The notes under the pieces are model-generated. The model was not told the DNA's origin and did not search any database. It saw nothing but the letters and a program-made list of their open reading frames with translations. A program made the translations under genes and the position numbers. From positions 1-61,089 of the forward strand of contig JAIDUB010000013.1 in assembly GCA_029060405.1 (NCBI GenBank): a DNA stretch of 61,089 bases, given 5' to 3'. Positions 8,689 through 16,507 of this stretch are shown here, piece by piece. Each line of letters starts with the position of its first letter. The stretch's first letter is position 1. The DNA is from Duncaniella sp. GTDB taxonomy: Bacteria; Bacteroidota; Bacteroidia; Bacteroidales; Muribaculaceae.

Positions 8689-10779
8689 ATGGATAGAAAC
8701 ACCCTAATCGGACTCCTGCTCATGGCTGCCGTGATATTCGGCTTCTCCTATCTCAACCGTCCCTCGGCCGAAGAGCTCGAGCGTCAGCGTCAGGAGCAGC
8801 TTGCCATGCAGGAAGCCGAAAAGCAAGAATCAGCTTCCACAGGCACCCTTACGGTCGACTCGATCAATGCCGCTGAAGTAGCAACGATTATCAACACCGT
8901 GCGTGAGCTCGGCACCACCGACTCCGTCGGTATGCGCACACTCAATGTAAGAAACCTTCACCTTACGCTTACCGCCGACGGTACGCTGGGCGGATATGTA
9001 AAGGCCGGTGACACTCAGGTGCCCGTGACCGACATGACTGCCAACCGCTGGAATGAAATCAAGCCTTCGGTAGCTGTAGCGGCCGTAGATAATCTGCGCG
9101 ACGGTCTGCGTGACGCTGCGAAGTATAGAGGTTTCGCGCGATATCTCGACGGAGATTCCTCTACCGTGGAGCTTGCAAATGACAAGATACGCCTCGAGAT
9201 AGCCAACAAGGGTGGCGTGATCTCACGCGCCACGCTCCGCGACTATGAGAGCTATGACTCCACGGCGCTGACCCTGATGTCGCCCGAGACCGATTCCTAC
9301 GGATTCACCCTCACGTCGTCGACCCAGCGTTTCGATACCCGCGAATTCTATTTCACTCCTATCCAGCTCAACGACTCCACGGTGGAGATGAGTCTTGACC
9401 TTGGCGACGGCGCTGTATGGGCGCTGCGCTACACGCTTCTTCCCGGCAGCTATCTTGTGAAACTCGATGTGCTCCAGAAGGGGATGACCGCCATAATACC
9501 CTCGTCGGTGGCCACTATGGAATTTGCATGGAACGAGAAGATGCGCCGTAATGAAGCCGGCCGCGTATTCGAGCAGCGCAACTCGGGTCTGTATTATATG
9601 TTTATCGACGGAGATGTAGACAATCTTTCCGAAAACAGCAGCAAGGAAAAGGAATTTACCGATAAGATAAAGTGGATCGGCTACAAGAACCAGTTCTTCT
9701 CGGCGGTGATGATGGCGCGCACCAATTTCAGTTCGGCCAATCTCCGCTCCACCATCCTTGACGACAATGAGGACTTCATAAAGGATCTTTCGTCGGAAAT
9801 GACCATGGACTATTCGCCCGCGCTTGCCAATCCCGCATCGTTCACTTTCTATCTCGGCCCCAACCTCTACCCGCTCATGAGCGAGGTGAGCACCGAGGTT
9901 TATCCCGGTGAGGATATGCATCTTACCAAAGTGATACCTTTAGGCTGGCCCATATTCCGCTGGATCAACACGCTTATCGTGATTCCCGTGTTTACATTTC
10001 TCGGCAAGTATATCGCCAACTACGGTATCATCATTCTTCTTCTGACCATCTTCATCAAGCTTATCCTCTTCCCGTTCACCTACAAGAGCTATCTGTCGCA
10101 GGCCAAGATGCGACTGCTTACCCCTGAAATCAACGCCATCAACGAAAAATACCCCGGCAATGAAAACGCCATGAAGCGCCAGCAGGAGACCATGGCTCTC
10201 TATTCGCGCGCCGGAGCCAATCCGCTATCGGGATGTCTGCCCATGCTGCTCCAGATGCCTATACTTGTGGCCATGTTCAGTTTCTTCCCGTCGGCGATAG
10301 AGCTGCGCGGCGAGCACTTCCTGTGGGCCAAGGACCTCTCGGCCCCCGATGCCGTCATATCGTGGCATACCCACATTCCGTTCATATCCTCTACATTTGG
10401 CAACCATATTTCGCTCTTCTGCTTGCTGATGACCATCACCAATATCATCTACAACAAGATCAATATGGCCAGCCAGCCCTCGCAGTCGGGCATGCCGGGA
10501 ATGAAGTGGATGATGTATCTCATGCCGGTGATGTTCCTTTTCATCTTCAACAACTACGCCGCCGGATTGAGCTACTACTACTTCCTGTCGCTGCTCATCA
10601 CCATTCTTCAGACCTACATCATGCGCCGCTTCGTATCTGAGGATAAGATGCGCGCGAAGATGGCTGAGAATGCCCGCAAGCCCAAGAAAAAATCAGGCTG
10701 GATAGCACGCCTTGAGGAGGCTCAGCGCCAGCAGCAGGCCGCTCTGCGCGAACAGCAGAAAAAGAACCGTCGCCGCTGA
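8689..10779 (+). CDS. yidC: Membrane protein insertase YidC
   Basis: YidC inserts and folds inner-membrane proteins, alone or with SecYEG. The 696-aa protein shows the Gram-negative layout: an N-terminal membrane anchor (NTLIGLLLMAAVIFGFSYL), a coiled Glu/Gln-rich segment, a large periplasmic beta domain (~residues 90-410) and the conserved C-terminal five-helix insertase core. That core includes YKSYLSQAKMR and NPLSGCLPMLLQMPILVAM, and the protein ends in a basic ribosome-facing tail (RKPKKKSG to KKNRRR). It is somewhat long through its periplasmic part. A hairpin at 10801-10856 probably ends transcription. Confidence 0.96.
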   Translation: MDRNTLIGLLLMAAVIFGFSYLNRPSAEELERQRQEQLAMQEAEKQESASTGTLTVDSINAAEVATIINTVRELGTTDSVGMRTLNVRNLHLTLTADGTLGGYVKAGDTQVPVTDMTANRWNEIKPSVAVAAVDNLRDGLRDAAKYRGFARYLDGDSSTVELANDKIRLEIANKGGVISRATLRDYESYDSTALTLMSPETDSYGFTLTSSTQRFDTREFYFTPIQLNDSTVEMSLDLGDGAVWALRYTLLPGSYLVKLDVLQKGMTAIIPSSVATMEFAWNEKMRRNEAGRVFEQRNSGLYYMFIDGDVDNLSENSSKEKEFTDKIKWIGYKNQFFSAVMMARTNFSSANLRSTILDDNEDFIKDLSSEMTMDYSPALANPASFTFYLGPNLYPLMSEVSTEVYPGEDMHLTKVIPLGWPIFRWINTLIVIPVFTFLGKYIANYGIIILLLTIFIKLILFPFTYKSYLSQAKMRLLTPEINAINEKYPGNENAMKRQQETMALYSRAGANPLSGCLPMLLQMPILVAMFSFFPSAIELRGEHFLWAKDLSAPDAVISWHTHIPFISSTFGNHISLFCLLMTITNIIYNKINMASQPSQSGMPGMKWMMYLMPVMFLFIFNNYAAGLSYYYFLSLLITILQTYIMRRFVSEDKMRAKMAENARKPKKKSGWIARLEEAQRQQQAALREQQKKNRRR

Positions 10780-10800
10780 TTTTCCATTTTTTTGAATAAC

Positions 10801-10856
10801 ATTTCACCCACCGCCTCACCCTTGTGCAAGAATCACGGCGGCGGGTGAAATTTTTT
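10801..10856 (+). terminator. Terminator after yidC
   Basis: ATTTCACCCACCGCC at 10801-10815 pairs with GGCGGCGGGTGAAAT at 10837-10851 with one mismatch, followed by a run of T to 10856. This is a Rho-independent-like hairpin 22 bases after the yidC stop. Confidence 0.75.
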
Positions 10857-10870
10857 GACCGACGGAAAAA

Positions 10871-10902
10871 TTTGGCGGAGTGAGGAAATAGTTCTATTTT
10901 TG
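10871..10902 (+). promoter_or_regulatory. Promoter of the lipoprotein gene
   Basis: TTTG at 10871-10874, a 20-base spacer and TATTTTTG at 10895-10902 match the Bacteroidota consensus. The lipoprotein ATG is 40 bases downstream. Confidence 0.7.
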
Positions 10903-10941
10903 TAAAAGTCATACTGTTGAAAACGATATTATATCACGATT

Positions 10942-12312
10942 ATGAAAAAGTTTATAAGTTCATTATTCGCCGCGATGGCATGTGTGTGCCTGTTTAATTC
11001 ATGTAGCGACAATTCAGCATCCGAACCTGATCCGGAACCGCTGCCGGTGGAAGAAGAGCAGAATGTGGATACATGGAAGTTTAATTCCGGCGAAGAGGTG
11101 AAGATAGCTTCGGCTATGATTTATGAAGAATCGGGACGGGTGACAGTGCTTTTCTCGGGTGAAAAGGATCTTGTGACCGTTCAGGACTTTGAAGAAGCCG
11201 CTGATGTGACTGAAATATGCTTCCCGTCGTCGGCAATAGGTACGGAGATCGACCTCGCAGCCCTCGGCGCCAATGATGAGGAGACATATGTGAAGAGCCG
11301 CCTGCCTGAGTTTGGCATGAATGACGGGTTGATTGTCGACGGCTCGGCATCCGTGATATCCGAAGGCACTCTGTCGTCGTCGCTCGAAAATGGCGAACTG
11401 TCGGTGAAATGCAGGTTTACCACTCTCGAAAAGGAAATAAAGTTCAGCGTATATCTTGTGAGCGAGTTGCTTCAGGATGATCCCGCTCTCGAAGGCAGTC
11501 ATTACGAATTTACCGTGAAAAGCCGCGGATTGAGCGGAGAGGAAAATTTAGGCAGCGGATTTTATCTCCGCTACGATGGCTGGACATTCTCTTACACGGC
11601 ATCAAAAATCAACAGCTATATTCAGTTCGGCAACAACAACTATGTGGAGATTCACGTGGATGCCGCCGAGCTTATGGACGGAAAACCGTTTGATGTAGCC
11701 GAAACCGAATATCCGTTCTCGTTCACATTCGTATGCATCGACCGTGCTACCGGTGAGCTCATCAAAACAATGATTGACAACGATAGCCGCGAAGGAGCAT
11801 CGGGTACCATCACACTCAAGCGTAACACGCGAGGCCTGTATGATGCGCAGTTTGACCTCTCGCTTGAAGAGGGCGATATCACCGTAAGCGGTTACTATTA
11901 CGATACACTCATGCCGCGCAATATGGCATACACCGGTGGCGAAGGCACCGTCACGGTATTGAATTCGGCCACTCTCGATATTTCGGGCAATCCTTGCGTG
12001 CTTTATCTTTCGTCGCAATCAGGCGAGGCCGGCCCCGACCGATATGATATTAAAGCCGAGGTTCCGGCCGAGGAGTGGAGATTTAATTATTTCATGGCTT
12101 TCGGCGGACAGGATTCGAGCGTGACGTGGGTAGACGGGTTCTGTTATAATAAAGTATCCATAGCCGATACATCCTTCTTCGGCGGAAACTGGAAAGTGAC
12201 CGAACCGATGGATGCGCCCGACGGCGGGGTTGTGGCCGAATGTACGGCAATGCTTTTCGGCTCAGTCACCAGCTACGCCTACTATTACGGCAATCTCCAC
12301 GTGATAAAATGA
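10942..12312 (+). CDS. Hypothetical lipoprotein, 456 aa
   Basis: I do not recognise a family. The first 21 residues are a lipoprotein signal peptide ending in the lipobox LFNSC. The mature N-terminus CSDNSASEPDPEPLPVEEE is strongly acidic, a feature associated in Bacteroidota with export of lipoproteins to the cell surface, so surface exposure is plausible but not proven. The remainder is predicted mostly beta, with many aromatic/Gly turns and no catalytic motif I can name. It has its own promoter (10871-10902) and a following hairpin (12342-12382), so it is likely a single-gene unit. Confidence 0.8.
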   Translation: MKKFISSLFAAMACVCLFNSCSDNSASEPDPEPLPVEEEQNVDTWKFNSGEEVKIASAMIYEESGRVTVLFSGEKDLVTVQDFEEAADVTEICFPSSAIGTEIDLAALGANDEETYVKSRLPEFGMNDGLIVDGSASVISEGTLSSSLENGELSVKCRFTTLEKEIKFSVYLVSELLQDDPALEGSHYEFTVKSRGLSGEENLGSGFYLRYDGWTFSYTASKINSYIQFGNNNYVEIHVDAAELMDGKPFDVAETEYPFSFTFVCIDRATGELIKTMIDNDSREGASGTITLKRNTRGLYDAQFDLSLEEGDITVSGYYYDTLMPRNMAYTGGEGTVTVLNSATLDISGNPCVLYLSSQSGEAGPDRYDIKAEVPAEEWRFNYFMAFGGQDSSVTWVDGFCYNKVSIADTSFFGGNWKVTEPMDAPDGGVVAECTAMLFGSVTSYAYYYGNLHVIK

Positions 12313-12341
12313 CATAAAAAAAGATATAGTCACCTTATTTC

Positions 12342-12382
12342 GTCCCCGGCTTCACGCAGGTAATGACTGCGAGGCCGGGGAC
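12342..12382. terminator. GC-rich hairpin after the lipoprotein gene
   Basis: GTCCCCGGC (12342-12350) and GCCGGGGAC (12374-12382) are perfect 9-bp arms with a nested CGCAG/CTGCG. No T-run follows, so it may be a terminator or another member of the palindromic repeats that fill this gap. Confidence 0.5.
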
Positions 12383-12417
12383 AACTGTATACATACACTT
12401 TACCCACAGAAGTAGAC

Positions 12418-12666
12418 TTCACCTGCTCAGCAGGTGAAAGCATAATAGCGTAGGGTTGTGGTATTTACCGAAACCCTACGTCAGGTAAAATCCCCAAATA
12501 ATGCACGCGCGGGAGCGTGTGCAAGTAGTAATGATCAGCAGCCCCTATTGTCGTTGCGATACTCGCACACGCTCCTGCGCGTGCGGAATATATAAGTCAT
12601 TTGTTTCGTGGGATTTCGGCTGAGGCTCAACCCCACGCCATTATATAGGCACCTGCGCTGCAGGTG
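12418..12666. repeat. Cluster of intergenic palindromic modules
   Basis: The gap 12313-12826 holds no gene. It contains TTCACCTGCT-c-AGCAGGTGAA (12418-12438) and CGTAGGGTT...AACCCTACG (12449-12480). A 20-bp inverted repeat at 12503-12522 and 12565-12584 has one mismatch (GCACGCGCGGGAGCGTGTGC). CGTGGG...CCCCACG lies at 12607-12637 and CACCTGC-gct-GCAGGTG at 12650-12666. The first and last units are relatives of each other. The GCACGCGC unit recurs at about 34.27 kb and the CGTGGG unit at about 20.01 kb. Confidence 0.7.
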
Positions 12667-12765
12667 ACTTGTGTGGGTAAAGAATAGACTGTATACTGAC
12701 ACAAGTGAGCCTTGTTTTTATACCTTGTTTTACGGCAGTGGTTTTAGATTTACCGAGAAATTTTG

Positions 12766-12773
12766 TATATTTG
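12766..12773 (+). promoter_or_regulatory. Promoter -7 box of the dsbD-cdd cluster
   Basis: TATATTTG at 12766-12773 matches TAnnTTTG. A T-rich TTTTA lies about 20 bases upstream as a weak -33 element. The first gene of the eight-gene cluster starts 53 bases downstream. Confidence 0.6.
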
Positions 12774-12826
12774 CATGATTATTGCCCGTCAGTATTTTAC
12801 TTTTTTACTTAAGTAATCCATAAATT

Positions 12827-13309
12827 ATGAAAAGATATTTGCTTATACTTGCCTGCGTGATGATTTCCGCTATGGGAATGGCGGTGCGCGCTCAGGCTCC
12901 CGCGTCGCCTATATCGTGGCGCATGTCGGTCAAGATGACTTCTCCCACCGAAGGAGTCGTGACGCTCAAGGCTACCGTAGCTCCCGGCTGGCACCTTTAT
13001 TCCACCACACTGCCGTCGAGCGATGGACCGCGTCCCACCACCATCACATTCTCCCATCCGGCGTCGATGACCTTTTCAACTCCGCTGAAACCCTCTGTGG
13101 CGGTAGTTGAAAAAGATGACCCTATGTTTGGCGTGAAACTTGCATGGTGGGACAGTGATGTTACGTTCACCCGTCCGTTTACCACTTCCAATCCCGGAGC
13201 TCCCGGTAAAATCGACGTGAAAATATCATTCATGGGCTGCAATGACGAGACCTGTCTGCCTCCGTCTACTGTCGAGCTTTCCCGAACTGTTAAACCGTTT
13301 GCAAAATGA
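12827..13309 (+). CDS. Exported free-standing DsbD N-terminal-type domain
   Basis: A 160-aa protein with a signal peptide (MKRYLLILACVMISAMGMAVRAQA) and one DsbD_N-like (DsbD-alpha) domain: W-H-L-Y (PGWHLYSTTLP), AWWDSDVTF, and the redox-type pair in MGCNDETCLPP. In DsbD this periplasmic domain passes electrons from the membrane domain to partner thiol oxidoreductases. The downstream dsbD gene has its own copy of the same domain, so this is a tandem duplicate encoded as a separate secreted protein. It overlaps dsbD by ATGA (13306-13309). Confidence 0.88.
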   Translation: MKRYLLILACVMISAMGMAVRAQAPASPISWRMSVKMTSPTEGVVTLKATVAPGWHLYSTTLPSSDGPRPTTITFSHPASMTFSTPLKPSVAVVEKDDPMFGVKLAWWDSDVTFTRPFTTSNPGAPGKIDVKISFMGCNDETCLPPSTVELSRTVKPFAK

Positions 13310-15291
13310 ACCGACTCCTCAAGGCATTTACGCTGATATTTATGGCGGTGCTGTCGCTTAGTGCGGCGGCACAGCTTGTCAATCCCATCCGCTGGACTTC
13401 AAAGATAAATCAGGTGTCGGACACCAAGGCCGAGCTCGTGTTTCATGCTTCGGTCGACAAGGGCTGGCATCTTTACGGCATGACTCTGCCCGACGGGGGC
13501 CCGCGCCCCACTCATTTCGAGTTCACCAAACTTCAAGGCTGTAAGCTCGATGGTGCCGTGACCCCTTCAGCGGCTCCCATAAAGAAAGTCGACATGGTAT
13601 TTCATCTTGAGCTTTCGTGGTGGGAGAGCGATGTTACTTTCAAGCAGAAACTCATCATCACCGATCCCGATGCGTGGCAAGTGGCAGGCTATATCTCGTT
13701 TCAGGGCTGCGACGACAGCTCATGCATGGCTCCTACGAAAGAAGCATTTGATTTCGCAGGTCACGCCGCTGTTCCCGCCGATGAGAAACCGGCCGAGGTA
13801 GCCGCGCCTTCAGTTGTTAAAAGCAGTTCTGCCACCGCTGTGGATGAAGCCGCTTGGTGGGCACCCGTCAAGCTGCCCAAGGCCGGAGATACCGATCCTA
13901 CAGCTTCGGGCGACCTCTCGGGCAGCTCCATGTGGTACATTTTCTTCTGGGGATTCATGGGCGGACTGCTGGCTCTCATGACACCGTGCGTGTGGCCCAT
14001 GATACCGCTCACGGTAAGCTTCTTTCTCAAGAAAACATCGTCACGCTCACGCTCGATACGCGATGCCGCCATCTACGGTGGGTCAATCATCGTGATATAT
14101 CTGTTGCTGGGCCTCGCCATCACGCTTATATTCGGCGCAAGCAAGCTCAATGAACTGTCGACCAACGCCGTGTTCAATCTGCTTTTCTTCGCCCTGCTTG
14201 TGGTGTTTGCCATATCGTTCTTCGGTGCGTTTGAGATCACGCTGCCCTCGAAGTGGAGCAACTCCATGGACGGCGCCGTGGAGCGCACGAGCGGTATGCT
14301 CAGCATATTCTTCATGGCATTCACATTGGCGCTTGTATCATTTTCGTGCACGGGTCCTATCATAGGCACGCTGCTTGTGGAGGCCGCCACGATGAACGAT
14401 ATTACAGGCCCTGCCGTGGGTATGGGTGCATTCGCCCTCGCCCTCGCCATACCTTTCACGCTTTTCGCCATTTTCCCCTCGTGGCTCAAGAGCATGCCCC
14501 GCTCGGGCGGATGGCTTAATTCCGTAAAAGTGGTGCTCGGCTTCCTCGAACTGGCGCTGTCGCTGAAATTCCTATCGGTAGCTGACCTCGCCTATGGCTG
14601 GGGAATCCTCGACCGCGAGGTATTCATATCGCTCTGGGTAGTGATATTCCTGATGCTCGGTATGTATCTGCTCGGCAAGCTGCGTTTCAGCCATGACTCG
14701 GAACTTGATTATGTATCGCTGCCGCGATTCTTCCTCGCACTGGCCTCGCTGAGCTTCGCCGTGTATCTCGTGCCCGGCCTGTGGGGTGCTCCCCTGAAGG
14801 GCGTGAGCGCTTTCGTGCCGCCGCTCTACACTCAGGATCTCAACCTCTATGCCGGCGGTCAGTTCCGCGAGTTCAGCGACTATGACGAAGGAATGCGCTT
14901 CGCCGCACAAAACAACCGTCCCGTGCTCATCGACTTCTCCGGCCACGGCTGTGTAAACTGCCGCAAGATGGAGGGTGCGGTGTTTGATACTCAGGAAGTG
15001 AGCGGAATCATCCGCGAGAACTTCGTGCTCATAAAGCTGATGGTCGACGAGCGCCGCGATCTGCCGCAGCCCGTCACCGTGGAGGAAAACGGCCGCAAAC
15101 TTACCCTCGAGACAGTGGGCGAGAAGTGGAGCTACCTGCAGCGCAGCAAGTTCGGCGCCAATACCCAGCCCTTCTACGTTATACTCGACAATCAGGGACA
15201 GCCGCTGAATCATGCTTATTCCTACGACGAGAATGTGGCCAAATTCGTGGATTGGCTTCAGACCGGCGTGGATAATTATCTGAAAAAATGA
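13306..15291 (+). CDS. dsbD: Thiol:disulfide interchange protein DsbD
   Basis: DsbD carries reducing power from cytoplasmic thioredoxin across the inner membrane. The 661-aa protein has all three parts. After a signal peptide comes an N-terminal DsbD-alpha domain (GWHLYGMTLPDGGPRPTH, then QGCDDSSCMAP). An eight-helix CcdA-like membrane domain (~205-470) has its Cys in MTPCVWPMIP and SFSCTGP. A C-terminal thioredoxin domain has CVNC in DFSGHGCVNCRKME. All six expected cysteines are present. It overlaps mazG by ATGA at 15288-15291. Confidence 0.95.
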   Translation: MNRLLKAFTLIFMAVLSLSAAAQLVNPIRWTSKINQVSDTKAELVFHASVDKGWHLYGMTLPDGGPRPTHFEFTKLQGCKLDGAVTPSAAPIKKVDMVFHLELSWWESDVTFKQKLIITDPDAWQVAGYISFQGCDDSSCMAPTKEAFDFAGHAAVPADEKPAEVAAPSVVKSSSATAVDEAAWWAPVKLPKAGDTDPTASGDLSGSSMWYIFFWGFMGGLLALMTPCVWPMIPLTVSFFLKKTSSRSRSIRDAAIYGGSIIVIYLLLGLAITLIFGASKLNELSTNAVFNLLFFALLVVFAISFFGAFEITLPSKWSNSMDGAVERTSGMLSIFFMAFTLALVSFSCTGPIIGTLLVEAATMNDITGPAVGMGAFALALAIPFTLFAIFPSWLKSMPRSGGWLNSVKVVLGFLELALSLKFLSVADLAYGWGILDREVFISLWVVIFLMLGMYLLGKLRFSHDSELDYVSLPRFFLALASLSFAVYLVPGLWGAPLKGVSAFVPPLYTQDLNLYAGGQFREFSDYDEGMRFAAQNNRPVLIDFSGHGCVNCRKMEGAVFDTQEVSGIIRENFVLIKLMVDERRDLPQPVTVEENGRKLTLETVGEKWSYLQRSKFGANTQPFYVILDNQGQPLNHAYSYDENVAKFVDWLQTGVDNYLKK

Positions 15292-16088
15292 AATCACGAC
15301 AGGAAAAAATCGAGGCCTTAGGCCGTGTGATAGATACGCTCGACATCCTGCGGGTGAAGTGCCCGTGGGATGCCAAGCAGACCAACGAGTCGCTTCGCCC
15401 AAATACAATCGAGGAGGTATATGAACTCTGCGACGCTCTGATAGCTTCCGACGACGTCAATATCCGCAAGGAGCTGGGCGATGTGCTGCTGCATGTACTT
15501 TTCTACGCCAAGATTGGAGAGGAGAAGGGCGCTTTTGACATCGCCGACGTAGCCGACGCGCTCAACGACAAGCTCATATTCCGCCACCCCCATGTATTCG
15601 GTGAGACAAAGGTGGATTCGACCGATGAAGTGCTCCAGAACTGGGAGCAGCTGAAACTCAAGGAGAAGGGCGGAAACCGCTCCGTGCTCGCCGGTGTGCC
15701 CAAGGCTCTTCCCGCCATGATAAAGGCTGACCGCATACAGGAGAAAGCCGCCAACGTAGGCTTCGACTGGACCTCGCGCGAGCAGGTGTGGGATAAGGTG
15801 AAGGAGGAGGTCGACGAGTTTGCTCAGGCCGTCAGCTCGGGCTCGGCATCCGATATGGAGGAGGAGATGGGCGACGTGCTTTTCAGCATCATCAATGCCG
15901 CCCGCCTCTATCATATCAATCCCGAGAATGCGCTCGAAAAGACCAACCGCAAGTTCATATCCCGCTTCAACCACATCGAGCGCCGTGCCGCCGAGACGGG
16001 TACGCAGCTTAAGGATATGACCCTTGAGCAGATGGACGCGCTGTGGAACGAGGCTAAATCTATCGAGAAAAATCACCCTCAGTCATGA
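15288..16088 (+). CDS. mazG: Nucleoside triphosphate pyrophosphohydrolase MazG
   Basis: MazG hydrolyses (d)NTPs to monophosphates and helps remove abnormal nucleotides. The 266-aa protein has two MazG folds. The N-terminal one reads CPWDAKQTNESLRPNTIEE, then EVYELCDAL and KELGDVLLHVLF. The C-terminal one reads KVKEEVDEF and EEEMGDVLFSIINAARL. The length is typical of the E. coli enzyme. Its ATG overlaps the dsbD stop and its stop overlaps the next start, both by 4 bp. Confidence 0.95.
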   Translation: MKSRQEKIEALGRVIDTLDILRVKCPWDAKQTNESLRPNTIEEVYELCDALIASDDVNIRKELGDVLLHVLFYAKIGEEKGAFDIADVADALNDKLIFRHPHVFGETKVDSTDEVLQNWEQLKLKEKGGNRSVLAGVPKALPAMIKADRIQEKAANVGFDWTSREQVWDKVKEEVDEFAQAVSSGSASDMEEEMGDVLFSIINAARLYHINPENALEKTNRKFISRFNHIERRAAETGTQLKDMTLEQMDALWNEAKSIEKNHPQS

Positions 16089-16507
16089 ATATCGGCCGCA
16101 ACGTGATACTTCGCTTCGCGCTTGCAGTAGCGGCGCTTGTCACTGTGGCATGTGCTGCCCACAGCGGTGTGGTGCGCGGCTATGTGTCGGCTCCGGCCGG
16201 TACGTCCGAGCCGGTTGCGTTCACTGTCGACAGCATCGATTTCCGCAAGGATCTCACCCGTGTATATGGCAAGCTTACCGGTGAGCCTCATACCTCCAAC
16301 CGCATCGACGATGCCATGCTCTATACCCCCTCGGGTAATTACGGGGCTACGGATATCGACGGCGTTGACTTCCGCCGCTATTTCCAGTGGGAGGACGAGG
16401 GTGTGATACTCCTTGAAATAGACTTTCCCCGCGCCAAATCGCCCTCGGCCATAGGTTTCACCACCGTACGCGGCAAGGCAAAAATCAACATCGCTCCCGC
16501 TCCATGA
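16085..16507 (+). CDS. Small exported hypothetical protein
   Basis: A 140-aa protein of no family I recognise. The N-terminus is a signal peptide (NIGRNVILRFALAVAALVTVACAA) that could be cut by signal peptidase I or, at the Cys, by lipoprotein signal peptidase; the -3 residue is not an ideal lipobox. The mature part has alternating beta strands (VAFTVDSIDFRKDLTRVYGKLTGEPHTSNRIDDAML) and a DFRRYFQWEDEGVILLEIDF stretch. It is joined by ATGA overlaps to mazG and topB, so it is certainly translated in this cluster, but position alone does not reveal a function. Confidence 0.75.
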   Translation: MNIGRNVILRFALAVAALVTVACAAHSGVVRGYVSAPAGTSEPVAFTVDSIDFRKDLTRVYGKLTGEPHTSNRIDDAMLYTPSGNYGATDIDGVDFRRYFQWEDEGVILLEIDFPRAKSPSAIGFTTVRGKAKINIAPAP

